Shown here: in pieces, positions 18,023-30,961 of the stretch
How the letters are laid out: every line of letters starts with the position of its first letter
Numbering within the stretch: position 1 is the stretch's first letter
Origin: Methanococcoides sp.
GTDB taxonomy: Archaea; Halobacteriota; Methanosarcinia; Methanosarcinales; Methanosarcinaceae
DNA: 64,000 bases
Assembly: GCA_021108185.1 (NCBI GenBank)
Contig: JAIORJ010000182.1
Location: 62,001 to 126,000 of the forward strand
Direction: 5' to 3'
Notes under the pieces: generated by a model
The model's input: the letters and a program-made list of their open reading frames with translations, nothing else
What the model was told of the DNA's origin: nothing
Databases searched by the model: none
Position numbers and translations under genes: made by a program

Positions 18023-21000
18023 ATGGCAGAAATAGTTGCAAGCGATGAAATGCATGAGTACTTCAACACCCTTGAAGGCACACTAAAGAACGAAATCGAT
18101 ATTGTAAATGATGCCCGGTCCAGAGGCAAAGATCCAAAACCACATGTAGAGATACCTCTTGCAAAGGACCTTGCAGACCGTGTGGAAAACCTCATCGGCG
18201 TTAAAGGAGTTGCCGAACTCATCCGAAAGCTTGAAGAAACCAGATCAAGGGAAGAAGCTGCACTGGCACTTGGAAGAGAGGTCGCCCAGGGAAAGGTAGG
18301 AGAGTTCGACTCGAAATCAGAAGCCATCGAAGCTGCCATACGCGTATCTGTTGCAATGCTTACAGAAGGGGTTGTAGCAGCTCCCATAGAAGGGATCGAC
18401 CGTGCAAGTATAGGAAGGAACGATGATGGTTCTGAATATGTGAGCATATTCTATGCAGGCCCGATACGCAGTGCCGGAGGTACAGCACAGGCATTATCGG
18501 TCCTTGTTGGAGATTATGTGCGCAGAGGCGTTGGTATCGACAGGTACAAACCTCGTAAAGAAGAAGTTGAGCGTTACATCGAAGAGATCATGCTCTACAA
18601 ACGGGTTGCAAGTCTCCAGTACACCCCTTCTGAGGAAGAGATACGCCTTATTGTAGAGAACTGTCCAATCTGTATTGATGGAGAACCCACCGAAGCAGCA
18701 GAAGTAGAAGGACACCGCAACCTTGAGAGAATTAACACTAACCGAGTACGTGGCGGAATGGCATTGGTACTTGCCGAAGGTCTGGCACTGAAGGCCCCGA
18801 AGATACAAAAGCATGTGAAAAATCTGAAGATCGATGGATGGGAATGGCTCGAGCAACTAATCTCCGGTGTAAAAAGTTCATCCGAGAGTGGTGAAGATGA
18901 AGAGACGGATGGGAAACCGAAGATAAAACCAAAGGACAAGTATATGCGGGACCTCATTGCAGGAAGACCTGTTTTTTCCCATCCATCAAGACCCGGCGGG
19001 TTCAGACTTCGATACGGACGATCACGCAATACCTCATTCGCAGCTGCAGGCATAAGTCCTGCCGGAATGATAGTGATGGATGATTTCATCGCACCCGGAA
19101 CACAGCTAAAGGTGGAACGCCCTGGAAAGGCCGCAGGCATGGCCCCGGTAGATTCCATTGAAGGACCCACTGTGCGCCTTAACAACGGCGATGTTATCAG
19201 AATAGACACCATCGAGGAAGCATACGCCCTTCGTTCCGAAGTAGAAGAAATAATTGATATCGGTGAGATACTAATCAACTACGGTGATTTCCTTGAGAAT
19301 AACCACCCCCTTATACCTTCCCCATATTGCTTTGAGTGGTGGATACAAGAATACAGGAAAGCCGCCCCAGATGCAGAAACTGATGAAACGGAACTGAAAG
19401 ACCCGACACAAGAGGTTGCATTGGACCTGTGCAAGGAACTGAACATACCACTGCACCCGAAATTCACATACCTTTGGCATGACATTGACAATTCCCAGTA
19501 CACAGCACTTGCGGACCTTATTTCGGAAGATGGTCTGCTTGAAGCGGACGGGTCATTTCTCAAGTTGCCACTACAAAGAACAATTGATACAGGAATGAAG
19601 AAGGTACTCGAAGACCTCCTTGTACAACACAAGGTAGAGGATCCAACAATAATTATAGAAGAGCCACTTCCACTTATCCATTCACTCGGACTCGATGAGG
19701 AGCTATCGAAAGGATGGGATTCACTCGGACATGAAGAGCTGCTCGAGAACATCAATGAGATAGCCGGGTTTGTAGTCAGACCCCGCGCCCCAACCAGAAT
19801 TGGTGCCAGAATGGGGCGACCGGAAAAATCAGACAAACGAAAAATGACACCGGCACCACATGCGCTTTTCCCCATTGCAGAGGCAGGCGGGATGACCAGA
19901 AAGCTCGAGAATGCAGCAAATTTCAAAGTCAACACGACTTCAAAGGCAGGCACTATCCCGGTAGAGATCGGAAATAGGACCTGCCCTGCATGTGGAGTGG
20001 AAGGTTTTGAGTTCAGATGTGACTGTGGAGAATACACGTTACCTAAATTGTTCTGCCCAAGATGTGGTATTTCGGTCAACAAGGTAAAATGTCCGAAATG
20101 CGACTCCAAGACCACCTGTACCAGCATGCGTAAGATCGATTTCAAAAGCATTTACCAGAAAGCCTTTGAGAATATAGGAGAAAGGGATAACCTCGATTCT
20201 TTCAAAGGTGTCAAGAAGATGATGTCAAAGCATATGACTCCGGAGCCTCTTGAGAAAGGTATTCTCCGAGCCAAGCATGATCTGTTCACATTCAAAGATG
20301 GCACTGTACGATATGATATGTCGGACATCCCCCTTACCCACATACGACCATCAGAGATAGGTGTCAGTTGTGAAAGGATGATAGAACTTGGTTATTTGAA
20401 AGACATCTATGGCAAATCCCTAATCGATAGTGAGCAGGTACTTTGCCTCAAGGTACAGGACCTGGTGATCTCATATGATGCTGCCGACTATATTTTGAGA
20501 ATCACACAGTATATTGATGATCTGCTCGTGAAATATTATAAGGTCGCCCCATACTACAATGCAAAACACATAGACGATATTGTTGGCGTGCTTCTTATGG
20601 GACTTGCACCCCACACATCCGCAGGTGTTCTTGGAAGACTTCTCGGATTCACCACTGCTTCAGTGGGTTATGCACATCCATACTTCCATGCAGCAAAAAG
20701 GAGAAACTGTGACGGGGATGAGGACTGCGTGATGCTTCTTATGGATGGGCTCCTTAATTTTTCCCGTGATTACCTCCCCGACAGGAGGGGAGGACAGATG
20801 GATGCACCGCTTGTTCTGACCACCCGCCTCGATCCAAGCGAGGTCGATAAGGAAGCACACAATATAGATATGTGTGCATCCTACTCGCTGGAATTCTATG
20901 AAGCGACCCAGAACTTCGCAAATCCAAAGGACTTTGAAGACACCATGGACCTTGTGAGTCGCAGATTGGGTACGACACTGCAATATGAGGACTTCATGTT

Positions 21001-21460
21001 CACCCACGACACATCCAATATTGCTGCCGGACCGCTCAAAAGTGCATACAAGACCCTTGGCACCATGGTGGAGAAAATGGACGCACAGCTTGAGCTTGCT
21101 AAGAAGATACGTGCTGTGGATGCGCCCGATGTTGCGGAAAGGGTATTGAAATCACATTTCCTGCCGGATATGTTCGGTAACCTGAGGGCATTTTCAAGAC
21201 AGGGGACCAGATGTGTCAAATGTGCTGCCAAGTTCCGCAGGCCACCCCTTACAGGAAGTTGTCCGAAATGCGGCGGGCGTGTGATACTGACCGTACACGA
21301 AGGAGCTGTTAAGAAATACCTGCAGGTTTCCATAAAAGTAGCGGAAGAGTATAATGTTTCCAGCTATACAAAACAACGTATCGAACTGATAGGTTATGAT
21401 ATGAAATCCCTTTTCGAAAATGATAAGTCAAAACAGATGGGACTTTCTGATTTCATGTGA
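18023..21460 (+). CDS. polD2: DNA polymerase D large subunit (DP2)
   Basis: Catalytic subunit of the euryarchaeal replicative polymerase PolD; it needs the small exonuclease subunit DP1, which is not in this window. At 1145 aa it has normal length. Visible are the N-terminal [22 protein letters not shown] block, [19 protein letters not shown], two zinc-ribbon groups near residues 655-700 (CPAC...CDC, CPRC...CPKC), and the catalytic Asp segment [11 protein letters not shown] near residue 896. A C-terminal zinc ribbon (CVKC...CPKC) is followed by a tail with a PIP-like QMGLSDFM end that would bind the PCNA clamp. No intein is present at the NCDGDED site, where some euryarchaea carry one. Confidence 0.96.
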   Translation: MAEIVASDEMHEYFNTLEGTLKNEIDIVNDARSRGKDPKPHVEIPLAKDLADRVENLIGVKGVAELIRKLEETRSREEAALALGREVAQGKVGEFDSKSEAIEAAIRVSVAMLTEGVVAAPIEGIDRASIGRNDDGSEYVSIFYAGPIRSAGGTAQALSVLVGDYVRRGVGIDRYKPRKEEVERYIEEIMLYKRVASLQYTPSEEEIRLIVENCPICIDGEPTEAAEVEGHRNLERINTNRVRGGMALVLAEGLALKAPKIQKHVKNLKIDGWEWLEQLISGVKSSSESGEDEETDGKPKIKPKDKYMRDLIAGRPVFSHPSRPGGFRLRYGRSRNTSFAAAGISPAGMIVMDDFIAPGTQLKVERPGKAAGMAPVDSIEGPTVRLNNGDVIRIDTIEEAYALRSEVEEIIDIGEILINYGDFLENNHPLIPSPYCFEWWIQEYRKAAPDAETDETELKDPTQEVALDLCKELNIPLHPKFTYLWHDIDNSQYTALADLISEDGLLEADGSFLKLPLQRTIDTGMKKVLEDLLVQHKVEDPTIIIEEPLPLIHSLGLDEELSKGWDSLGHEELLENINEIAGFVVRPRAPTRIGARMGRPEKSDKRKMTPAPHALFPIAEAGGMTRKLENAANFKVNTTSKAGTIPVEIGNRTCPACGVEGFEFRCDCGEYTLPKLFCPRCGISVNKVKCPKCDSKTTCTSMRKIDFKSIYQKAFENIGERDNLDSFKGVKKMMSKHMTPEPLEKGILRAKHDLFTFKDGTVRYDMSDIPLTHIRPSEIGVSCERMIELGYLKDIYGKSLIDSEQVLCLKVQDLVISYDAADYILRITQYIDDLLVKYYKVAPYYNAKHIDDIVGVLLMGLAPHTSAGVLGRLLGFTTASVGYAHPYFHAAKRRNCDGDEDCVMLLMDGLLNFSRDYLPDRRGGQMDAPLVLTTRLDPSEVDKEAHNIDMCASYSLEFYEATQNFANPKDFEDTMDLVSRRLGTTLQYEDFMFTHDTSNIAAGPLKSAYKTLGTMVEKMDAQLELAKKIRAVDAPDVAERVLKSHFLPDMFGNLRAFSRQGTRCVKCAAKFRRPPLTGSCPKCGGRVILTVHEGAVKKYLQVSIKVAEEYNVSSYTKQRIELIGYDMKSLFENDKSKQMGLSDFM

Positions 21461-21621
21461 GGCAGGAAGATCTGGGATACTAAAAGATATGGGGCGATAT
21501 GGAGCGATACATGCCGTCCAACATGTTGCAATATATTGTGAATTGCACTATATTGTAACGTTAATATGTAGCAAGACGCCCATATCGTTAAGTGTCCTAT
21601 AAATTACTGTAAAATTTTCAT

Positions 21622-22851
21622 TTATACAGGCATACCGATCGCATTGATGTGTTCGACAAGTTCTTTGAAATTCTCAAATTCAATTTCAAGAACCTCTTTT
21701 TCAGTCATGCCGATCGACATCTCACCATCAACGGTCAAGGATTCAGGACCACGCCTTACCATCCTATCGATACCATCGGCAGAAAGTACAGCCTTTGCTT
21801 CGGGATCGTGAACAAAGGCACGCCCTGGGATCAGCACTGTTTCTGTGACTTCGGAAAGATCGAGACCATTGAGGTCATCAATGGTTATCAGACAGCCAAC
21901 GTCCTTGTTAAGTCCGATTACATTAACAGTGCCCCCAAGCTTGTCAAATATTTCGGACAGCCTGCCTGCAGCGACCTTACTTGTAAGGATCGTGGCCTTT
22001 TTTCGGACCTCAGGAAGTTGTGCCAGCAGGTCATCATGCAGACGTATGGCGAAAGGAGAACCTATAAGAGGATCTTCCAGAGGTGTGCCCGTTATCCTTA
22101 GATCGTGCTTGGATGCGGCTTCGCGAACCATTTGAGTGAACTCATCCACAGATTGGGTCTTGATGTTGTCCATTATTGGTGCGTTCTCGAGAATAAGGCC
22201 TTCTTCCCTTGAATTTGCAAAACGCATCAGAATAGCACCTGTGGCACCCATCTCTTCAAGGTCACTCAATGTATTTTCAAGTACGGCACCATCGTTGATG
22301 CCCGGTATTACTACGATAGCAGCATAAACCTCACAATTTGCACAGAACTCACGAAGCACGGCCAATGATATCTCTGGCTCAGGGTCGTTCATGTACTTTC
22401 CACGGATCACAGGATCGGTGGCAAATACTGTAAATGAGACTTCAGTTACGCCGTTCTCGATAAAGAATGCGGCATCGTCTTCAGAGGTGAATCCTTTTCC
22501 ACTTGTGTATCCAAGATGGATGGGTTTGCGGAACTGTGAGAGGAAATGTACCAGTTCCTTAAGCTCAGGATAACAGCTGACATCACCACCGCCACTTATT
22601 GTGATCTTGTCAAGCTCACCACTGCTAAAATGGATAGCTTGTGAGACATCACCCATGACATATTGAGCAGGTTTGAAACCAGAGTAAAGCTCTTTTACAC
22701 CACGTGTACAATAGTCACATCCCTTTGAAAAAGGGAAACAATGTTTACAACCAAACGCAGGTACATCTTTCACTTTTTTGAAATAGCAATAACTGCAAAA
22801 CCCACGGCAATCCACACCAGGGTTACCTCCAACATCCGCTACAATTTCCAT
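21622..22851 (-). CDS. mmp10: Mmp10, methyl-coenzyme M reductase arginine methyltransferase
   Basis: Radical SAM, cobalamin-dependent enzyme that installs the 5-methyl group on the active-site arginine of McrA. The 409-aa protein begins [15 protein letters not shown], then has the unusual cluster motif C-x3-C-x2-C (CRGFCSYC) and a second Cys group ([15 protein letters not shown]). A TIM-barrel core with [16 protein letters not shown] and a C-terminal part with a cobalamin-fold character ([18 protein letters not shown]) follow. These features match methanogenesis marker 10. It is divergent from the mcr operon, next to its substrate. A TATA-like element sits near 22940-22955 on its strand. Confidence 0.92.
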   Translation of the reverse strand: MEIVADVGGNPGVDCRGFCSYCYFKKVKDVPAFGCKHCFPFSKGCDYCTRGVKELYSGFKPAQYVMGDVSQAIHFSSGELDKITISGGGDVSCYPELKELVHFLSQFRKPIHLGYTSGKGFTSEDDAAFFIENGVTEVSFTVFATDPVIRGKYMNDPEPEISLAVLREFCANCEVYAAIVVIPGINDGAVLENTLSDLEEMGATGAILMRFANSREEGLILENAPIMDNIKTQSVDEFTQMVREAASKHDLRITGTPLEDPLIGSPFAIRLHDDLLAQLPEVRKKATILTSKVAAGRLSEIFDKLGGTVNVIGLNKDVGCLITIDDLNGLDLSEVTETVLIPGRAFVHDPEAKAVLSADGIDRMVRRGPESLTVDGEMSIGMTEKEVLEIEFENFKELVEHINAIGMPV

Positions 22852-23273
22852 ATCGATCGGAGATACCTTAAGTTATGTGATACAAAACGTTTGTGGTGTA
22901 AAAGCGGGTAAGGCACATTGAGATTATTATAACCTAATAAATTAAAATATACAGTGCCGAAATACACATTTGTTAATACAAATCGTTCAAAACGTATGTA
23001 TTTTGTATGCGTATTTGCAGGCAAATATTCAGACCCATAAAGATCCCCATTAGAATTTGCCATTATTTATCATGAACTGTGTGTACCCCAATAATCCAAA
23101 TGCAAAAGCTTAAACGTAAAAACAGCATTTCAAATTTGAATTGACTAGAAGGGACTACAATTGGAAATATAAAAAACACATTAATGGTAATCGAAGAGAA
23201 GTTCCGAGCCATTAGTTCAATTATGTGATTTCCAAGAAGAGTTCCTGTAATAAAATATAGGAGGAAACTATAC
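22852..23273. promoter_or_regulatory. mmp10/mcr divergent control region
   Basis: A 422-bp AT-rich spacer. The mcr promoter is most likely AATATAAAA at 23166-23174, with transcription starting near 23198 and a leader of about 75 nt carrying AGGAGG at 23259-23264. Three palindromes lie upstream: ATTTGT-TAAT-ACAAAT at 22968-22983, ATTTGC-AG-GCAAAT at 23013-23026, and TTCAAATTTGAA at 23129-23140. The last ends about 25 nt before the TATA element and is the best operator candidate. No ORF is supported here. Confidence 0.6.
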
Positions 23274-24578
23274 GTGTCTGACAAAATAGACATATATGAC
23301 GACAGAGGTACACTGTTGGAAAGCGATGTAGATATAAACGACCTCGCTCCAACAACTAATGCAGCAATCGGAAAGATCATCAAAGACACAAAGAGAACTG
23401 TTGCTATCAATCTTGCAGGTATCGAGAAAGGTCTCGCAACCGGCAAGTATGGTGGTAAAGGACGTCAGATTCTCGGACGCAGTCTTGAATATGATATCGT
23501 AGGGAACGCAGATGCTATCGCAGAGTCTGTTGCAAACCTTGTAAAGGTAAGCAATGATGACGACACAGTAGTAAAAGTAATCGGCGGCGGAAAACAACTT
23601 CTTGTGCAGGTCCCAAGCGCAAGAACAGACGCTGGTGCTGACTTCGTTTCAGGAAGCACAGTAAGTGGCGCAGCTGTTGTAGAGACCATCATTAATACGT
23701 TCAACACCGACATGTTCGATGCACCACTCGTAAAGGGCGCTGTCTGGGGTAGCTACCCACAGACCATGGACATGAGCGGCGGTAACGTTGCATCAATTCT
23801 CAGCATACCACAGCAGAATGAAGGTCTCGGTTTCTCCTTGAGGAACATCATGACCAACCACGTCGCTGCTATCACAGGCAGAAAGGCAATGAACGCTGCT
23901 GCACTCTCCTCGATCTACGAGCAGGCAGGTATGTTCGAGATGGGTAACGCAGTAGGTTCATTCAAGAGACACCAGTTACTCGGATTCGCATACCAGGGTC
24001 TTAACGCTAACAACGTTGTCTACGACATTGTCAAAGAGAACGCTAAGAGCGGTACAATTGGTACAGTTATCGATACAGTTGTCGAGAAAGCACTCGACCT
24101 CGGCGTCATCGAAGTTGACCACGTAGCACCATCCGGATACAAGTTCTACAAAGCAAATGACGTTTCCATGTGGAACGCATGCACAGCAGCTGGTCAGCTC
24201 GCAGCTACACTCGTAAACTGTGGAGCAGGCAGAGCAGCACAGAACGTGTCATCAACCATCCTGTACTTCAACGATATAATAGAGAAGGAAACAGGTCTTC
24301 CTGGCTGTGACATGGGTAGAGCACAGGGTACTGGAGTCGGATTCTCTTTCTTCAGCCACTCAATCTACGGCGGTGGAGGTCCAGGTATCTTCAACGGTAA
24401 CCACGTTGTAACAAGACACTCCAGAGGATTCGCAATTCCTTGTGTATCCGCTGCATGTTCAATTGACGCAGGTACTCAGATGATAACTATCGAAAAGACA
24501 TCTGCACTTGTCGGAAATGTGTTCGGTTCAATCGAAGAATTCAGAGAGCCAATCAAAGCAGTTGCAGGGGCGCTCTAA
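23274..24578 (+). CDS. mcrB: methyl-coenzyme M reductase subunit beta
   Basis: Beta subunit of the alpha2beta2gamma2 enzyme that releases methane from methyl-CoM and CoB. The 434-aa sequence has the family hallmarks: N-terminal DKIDIYDDRGTLLE, MDMSGGNVASILSIPQQNEGLGFSLRNIM, and GVGFSFFSHSIYGGGGPGIFNGNHVVTRHSRGFAIPC near the F430/CoB cavity. It starts with GTG at 23274, with AGGAGG about 9 nt upstream. First gene of mcrBDCGA; strong codon bias suits very high expression. Confidence 0.98.
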   Translation: MSDKIDIYDDRGTLLESDVDINDLAPTTNAAIGKIIKDTKRTVAINLAGIEKGLATGKYGGKGRQILGRSLEYDIVGNADAIAESVANLVKVSNDDDTVVKVIGGGKQLLVQVPSARTDAGADFVSGSTVSGAAVVETIINTFNTDMFDAPLVKGAVWGSYPQTMDMSGGNVASILSIPQQNEGLGFSLRNIMTNHVAAITGRKAMNAAALSSIYEQAGMFEMGNAVGSFKRHQLLGFAYQGLNANNVVYDIVKENAKSGTIGTVIDTVVEKALDLGVIEVDHVAPSGYKFYKANDVSMWNACTAAGQLAATLVNCGAGRAAQNVSSTILYFNDIIEKETGLPGCDMGRAQGTGVGFSFFSHSIYGGGGPGIFNGNHVVTRHSRGFAIPCVSAACSIDAGTQMITIEKTSALVGNVFGSIEEFREPIKAVAGAL

Positions 24579-24614
24579 TACAAGTGTTCTAACAGATCTC
24601 AAAGGTAATACATA

Positions 24615-25103
24615 ATGGTCGAACCTGTCACAAATTTAGAAGATCTCATTCAGATCGAGATATGTCCAGCACGGTTTCTGAGTCCAGAGACCGCAGAGAG
24701 ACTACTCAATGAACTGAGCAACATCGAAGGCATTACACGGGCATTCGTACATGGCCCGAGGTTACCAAAGACCGTACCATACGGACCGGCAACCGGACAC
24801 GATGTTGATCATAAGTTCAGTAAAAATATCAAGATCGGTGAAACGGAAATGGACCTTGCTGTAATTGTTGGCCGCATAAGGCTGGAGATCCTTAACGAAG
24901 AAGTCAGAGAGAACATCAGAGAAGTGTGCGAGCGAACACTACCGATGGGCTATGAGTTCCGGGAAGGACTTTTCATACAAAAGAGGCAAACCGTTTCAGA
25001 CTTTGCAAAACGCGGACCTAATGCTGACCTAACTACTTTAGGGCTAGCAGATCCGAAAGGAAAGGTCGGAAATCGTGTCTGTATGTTAAATCCAGCGGAG
25101 TGA
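24615..25103 (+). CDS. mcrD: methyl-coenzyme M reductase operon protein D
   Basis: A 162-aa accessory protein of MCR, not part of the final enzyme; it associates with the apo-enzyme in assembly or cofactor F430 loading. It shows the conserved IEICPARFLSPETAERLLNEL start, VHGPRLPKTVPYGPATG, and the C-terminal FIQKRQTVSDFAKRG. Its stop overlaps the start of mcrC (GTGA). Codon use is less biased than in mcrB, G and A, in keeping with a lower need. Confidence 0.95.
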   Translation: MVEPVTNLEDLIQIEICPARFLSPETAERLLNELSNIEGITRAFVHGPRLPKTVPYGPATGHDVDHKFSKNIKIGETEMDLAVIVGRIRLEILNEEVRENIREVCERTLPMGYEFREGLFIQKRQTVSDFAKRGPNADLTTLGLADPKGKVGNRVCMLNPAE

Positions 25104-25711
25104 TCGATCTGTTCGACCGGGAAACACAAGTTGTAGATTGCAGGCATGGAATGGGCCTTGGCCGAGGTGGAGGACTCGCACAGCGCGGTACACTCTCCGA
25201 GACAGGACGCCCCGATGTCATCGCAGTTGCAATGAGCCCAGGAAGACGACATATCACAAAGCCGATATGTGAACTCACATACGGCATGCGCAGGGAGGAG
25301 ATACAGGTCAGCGTACTGGTACTGAATTCTGGATCCGGCATTCCTGATACTCCTATGAGATCAGGTTCATTCGGGATAACACCTGAAGAGATCGCCCAGA
25401 TATCCAGGCATAAATTGGCCGTCATCCATACCGGAAACATACGGGATCACGTGGTTAAGAAAGTAAGGGAAATTCTAAAGGAAGCAGATACCCCGGCAAT
25501 AGTCGTCTGTCAAGCAAATATTGATTTTGAGGACCTTGCAAGGGTAGGTATAAAGACCAAGATTGTAAAGCCAAAAAGTAGCGAGATCCAGACGAAAGGT
25601 AAAGTCATGGATATCGTAACAGGCGTCACAAGAGGTGAATCCTGTTCAAGGGATAAACTAAACGAACTTGTGAAGGCCGTTAAAACTACAATGAGATCGA
25701 TCGATAATTAA
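25100..25711 (+). CDS. mcrC: methyl-coenzyme M reductase operon protein C
   Basis: A 203-aa accessory protein found in the MCR activation complex that prepares the Ni(I) enzyme. It contains the family signature CRHGMGLGRGGGLAQRGTLSE and VAMSPGRRHITKPICELTYGMR, then VLNSGSGIPDTPMRSGSFGI. It starts with a GTG that overlaps the mcrD stop by 4 nt, so translation is coupled. mcrG begins 13 nt downstream. Confidence 0.94.
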   Translation: MIDLFDRETQVVDCRHGMGLGRGGGLAQRGTLSETGRPDVIAVAMSPGRRHITKPICELTYGMRREEIQVSVLVLNSGSGIPDTPMRSGSFGITPEEIAQISRHKLAVIHTGNIRDHVVKKVREILKEADTPAIVVCQANIDFEDLARVGIKTKIVKPKSSEIQTKGKVMDIVTGVTRGESCSRDKLNELVKAVKTTMRSIDN

Positions 25712-25724
25712 GGAGTGTTATAAC

Positions 25725-26471
25725 ATGGCATACGAAGCACAGTATTATCCAGGTGCAACATCCGTTGCAGAGAACAGAAGGAAGCACATGTCTGGTAAGG
25801 TCGAGAAACTCAGGGAAGTCTCTGATGATGACTTGACCTTAGTACTCGGACACCGTGCACCAGGTAGCGATTACCCAAGCACACACCCTCCACTCGCTGA
25901 GATGGGTGAGCCAGAATGTTCAATCAGAGAGATGGTAGAACCAACACCAGGCGCAAAAGCTGGTGACAGGGTAAGGTACGTTCAGTTCGTTGACTCAATG
26001 TACAACGCACCATCAACCCCATACTTCAGGACCTACGCAGCAGCTATCAACTTCAGAGGTGTCGACCCAGGTACACTTTCCGGTCGTCAGGTCGTAGAAG
26101 CTCGTGAAAGAGACATGGAAGAGGTTGCAAAGTTCCAGCTCGAGACAGAAATGAGCTGCCCAGCACTTGCAAGTCTTCGTGGCGCAACAGTGCACGGTCA
26201 CTCACTCCGTCTCCCAGAAGACGGTATCATGTTCGATATGCTCGACAGATGCCGCCTTGAGAACGGCGTAGTAATTATGCACAAGGACCAGGTCGGAAGA
26301 GCTATCGACAAAAAGGTCGACTTCGGAAAACCAATGTCCGAGGAAGAAGCTGCAAAGCGAACCACAATCTACCGTGTGGATAATGTTGCATTCAGAGATG
26401 ACGCAGAAGTTATCGAATGGGTCCACACAATATTTGAGAAGAGAACCGCATACGGATTCAAGCCAGAGTAA
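25725..26471 (+). CDS. mcrG: methyl-coenzyme M reductase subunit gamma
   Basis: Gamma subunit of MCR, 248 aa. Conserved stretches include AQYYPGATSVAENRRKHM, LGHRAPGSDYPSTHPPLAEMGEP and TPYFRTYAAAINFRGVDPGTLSGRQ (each quoted in part). A strong AGGAGTGTTATAAC leader precedes the ATG. It sits between mcrC and mcrA in the usual order. High-expression codon use produces long spurious antisense frames opposite this gene. Confidence 0.98.
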   Translation: MAYEAQYYPGATSVAENRRKHMSGKVEKLREVSDDDLTLVLGHRAPGSDYPSTHPPLAEMGEPECSIREMVEPTPGAKAGDRVRYVQFVDSMYNAPSTPYFRTYAAAINFRGVDPGTLSGRQVVEARERDMEEVAKFQLETEMSCPALASLRGATVHGHSLRLPEDGIMFDMLDRCRLENGVVIMHKDQVGRAIDKKVDFGKPMSEEEAAKRTTIYRVDNVAFRDDAEVIEWVHTIFEKRTAYGFKPE

Positions 26472-26486
26472 ATTGAGGTGAGATAA

Positions 26487-28205
<1,719 letters not shown>

Positions 28206-28220
28206 TTTCAACAACCTAAA

Positions 28221-28250
28221 AGGCAGGCATTTGCCTGCTTTTTTCTTCTT
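28221..28250 (+). terminator. mcr operon terminator
   Basis: GCAGGC at 28223-28228 pairs with GCCTGC at 28233-28238 around a four-base loop, followed directly by a run of T residues (28239-28250, with two C interruptions). It begins 16 nt after the mcrA stop and reads as the end of the mcrBDCGA transcript. Confidence 0.75.
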
Positions 28251-28457
28251 TTTTTATTTTTAGGGAAATTTTACCTGTAAATTATCATTTTGAATAGCGG
28301 AAGCTTTTCTCCTGAATACCATCAAACTGTAAAAATCCCTGAATAAATCGTTAATTATATCAGTAAAGTAATCATCATCCAAAGCATTCAAACAGCATTG
28401 GATAAATGCAATTCTTTAATATTCGAACATCATAATTCACACAAGGGTGATCACTTC

Positions 28458-29807
28458 ATGGCCACAGACATAGAACAAAAGGTAATGGAAGCAAAAATGG
28501 CATCCATCGTACTTGCAAGTGTAGACACTCAGACAAAGGATAACGCTCTGGAAGCTATGGCAAAAGCACTTGATGCCAATCGTAACAAGATACTGGAAGC
28601 GAACAAAGCTGATCTTGAAGAAGCTGAAAGGATGAAAACCGAAGGCAAGCTTTCACAGGCACTTGTCGATCGCTTGAAAGTGACCGACCCCAAAATCGAT
28701 GGAATGATCGGTGGTATACGGGATGTTATAAAGCTGGAAGACCCATCCGGCAGGACAATAAAGACCCTTGAACTCGATAAAGGACTTGATCTCTATCAGG
28801 TCAGCTCCCCGATCGGCCTCATTGGAGTTATTTTTGAATCCAGACCCGATGTGGTACCACAGGTCATGTCCCTTTGCCTTAAAAGTGGTAATGCAACAGT
28901 GTTCAAAGGTGGAAGTGAAGCACTGAACTCGAACCGTATCATATTCAATATACTTGTAGAAGCTCTGGAAAGCACCCAGGGAATACCAAAAGGTGCATTC
29001 CAGCTAATGGAAACAAGAGAAGAAGTAATGGACATTCTTGCTCTTGACGAATACATCGACCTTCTTATCCCACGTGGCTCTAACGACTTCGTGAAGTTCA
29101 TACAGGACAATACCAAGATATCAGTATTGGGACATGCAGATGGTATCTGCCATGTATATGTTGATACTGACGCTGACCTGAACAAAGCCTATGATGTCTG
29201 TTTTGACTCAAAGGTACAATATCCTGCAGTATGTAACGCAATGGAAACCCTGCTCATAAACAGGGAGATAGCCGAAGATTTCCTGCCCGAGATGATAAAA
29301 AGATATGAGGAAGCAGGAGTTGAGCTTCGTTTTGATGAAGGATCATACACCATAGCAGAAGAACTTGGCAGCGCGAACATTGCAAAAGCAACCGAAGATG
29401 ACTGGAAGACCGAATACAACGACTTCATCCTCTCTATCAAGCTCGTGGATTCAATTGAAGAGGCTATTGAACACATCAACAAGTATGGTTCACACCATAC
29501 AGATGCGATCATCACCGAGAACAAAACAAAGAGAAAACAGTTCATAGCCCTTATCGATTCATCCAGTGTAATGGTGAACGCATCCACAAGATTCGCAGAC
29601 GGATTCCGTTATGGAAAAGGAGCAGAGGTCGGGATCAGCACCAACAAGATACACGCCCGCGGTCCTGTAGGAATGGAAGGACTTGTAATTTACAAATATG
29701 TGCTTCTCGGAAATGGTGACAAGGTCGCAACCTATGCAGGAGACACTCCAAGACCATTTACACACAAAGAACTTGACAGCAAGCTCTCCGACATTATCAA
29801 CGAATGA
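28458..29807 (+). CDS. proA: glutamate-5-semialdehyde dehydrogenase (gamma-glutamyl phosphate reductase)
   Basis: NADPH-dependent reduction of gamma-glutamyl phosphate to glutamate semialdehyde, second step of proline synthesis. The aldehyde-dehydrogenase-fold protein has SPIGLIGVIFESRPDVVPQVM, KGGSEALNSNR, IPRGSNDFVKFIQ, and the catalytic Cys in KVQYPAVCNAMETLL. The frame is open from 28398, but ATG 28458 (MATDIEQK, 449 aa) has GGGTGATC upstream and fits the family start. It is followed after 26 nt by proB. Confidence 0.95.
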   Translation: MATDIEQKVMEAKMASIVLASVDTQTKDNALEAMAKALDANRNKILEANKADLEEAERMKTEGKLSQALVDRLKVTDPKIDGMIGGIRDVIKLEDPSGRTIKTLELDKGLDLYQVSSPIGLIGVIFESRPDVVPQVMSLCLKSGNATVFKGGSEALNSNRIIFNILVEALESTQGIPKGAFQLMETREEVMDILALDEYIDLLIPRGSNDFVKFIQDNTKISVLGHADGICHVYVDTDADLNKAYDVCFDSKVQYPAVCNAMETLLINREIAEDFLPEMIKRYEEAGVELRFDEGSYTIAEELGSANIAKATEDDWKTEYNDFILSIKLVDSIEEAIEHINKYGSHHTDAIITENKTKRKQFIALIDSSSVMVNASTRFADGFRYGKGAEVGISTNKIHARGPVGMEGLVIYKYVLLGNGDKVATYAGDTPRPFTHKELDSKLSDIINE

Positions 29808-29833
29808 TGATAAAAAGCATGTGAGGTAGCACT

Positions 29834-30961
29834 TTGACCAATAGAAAAGAGATATTAGGTGATGCCGAAAAGATCGTTATTAAGATAGGCACGACCTCCA
29901 TAAGCAGGGAAGATGGCAGTCTTAATAACGAGTTCATGGATACGATAGCATCACAGGTATCTGAGCTGCATAGAGCCGGAAAACAGATAATACTGGTAAG
30001 TTCCGGTTCCATAGGAATAGGTATCGAAATACTCGATCTTGGATGTCGCCCGAAAGAGATACCCGTACGCCAGGCTGCCGCTGCTGTGGGGCAGGGAGTC
30101 CTCATGCAGCACTGGACAGAAGCATTCCAAAAATATGGTTTGAATGTAGCACAGATCCTGCTAACATACGATTCATTCACCAACCGCCTGACCTACCTCA
30201 ACCTCAGGAACAGTATTTCCACTCTTTTGAGCTATGGGGTCATCCCCATAATCAACGAGAACGATCCCATCTGCGTACATGAGATAGAAGCAACCCTTGG
30301 GGATAACGATAAACTTTCAGCGATGGTCGCCAGCAAGATGGAAGCAGACCTGTTAATACTCTTTACAGATATCGATGGCCTTTATGACAAGAATCCAAAA
30401 AGGCACGATGATGCAGTTCTGCTTAGGACCGTTGAAGAGATAACCCCCACCATCGAAAGCTATGGCGGAAACCCGACCAGCATGAAAGGTGTCGGAGGCA
30501 TGAGGACAAAGATAGAGGCCGCCAAGATCTGCAATATGTCAGGCTGCTACATGGTTATCGCAAACAGCAATGTCAATAAAGGTATCCGAAAAATACTGGA
30601 TGGCGAAGAGATAGGAACCCTGTTCCTCACCAATCAGTTCGTACTCAAGAATCGCATACGTTGGATAATCCTTGCCAGATCATCGGGAACCATCGTAGTA
30701 GATGACGGTGCAAAGGAAGCATTGACAAAGAGAATGAGTCTACTTCCCTCAGGAGTTCTCGATATTGCGGGTACTTTTGACCGAGGTGACATTGTAAAAC
30801 TTGAATGTGACGGTTTTGTTTTCGGTAAAGGGATAACGGATTACACATCCGAAGAACTGAAAGCTATCAAAGGAAAACAGACCAACGAGATAGCAGATAT
30901 ACTCGGATACAAGAACTATGATCATGTGGTTCAAAAAGACAATATTGGCCTGTTCAAATGA
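29834..30961 (+). CDS. proB: glutamate 5-kinase
   Basis: Phosphorylates glutamate, first step of proline synthesis. The 375-aa protein has the amino-acid-kinase domain (IVIKIGTTSI, ILVSSGSIGIG, VIPIINENDPICV, LGDNDKLSAMVASKM, LLILFTDIDGLYDKNP) and a C-terminal PUA domain from about residue 285. It begins with TTG at 29834; GAGGT lies 6 nt upstream and no ATG is available in that position. It forms a proA-proB pair. No proC is visible here. Confidence 0.94.
   Translation: MTNRKEILGDAEKIVIKIGTTSISREDGSLNNEFMDTIASQVSELHRAGKQIILVSSGSIGIGIEILDLGCRPKEIPVRQAAAAVGQGVLMQHWTEAFQKYGLNVAQILLTYDSFTNRLTYLNLRNSISTLLSYGVIPIINENDPICVHEIEATLGDNDKLSAMVASKMEADLLILFTDIDGLYDKNPKRHDDAVLLRTVEEITPTIESYGGNPTSMKGVGGMRTKIEAAKICNMSGCYMVIANSNVNKGIRKILDGEEIGTLFLTNQFVLKNRIRWIILARSSGTIVVDDGAKEALTKRMSLLPSGVLDIAGTFDRGDIVKLECDGFVFGKGITDYTSEELKAIKGKQTNEIADILGYKNYDHVVQKDNIGLFK

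Noticed and set aside
18595-20151. Long minus-strand frames (227 and 290 codons) opposite the PolD gene
   Set aside because: Antisense shadows of a long, codon-biased gene; compositions are Ser/Pro-rich and no start signals are present.
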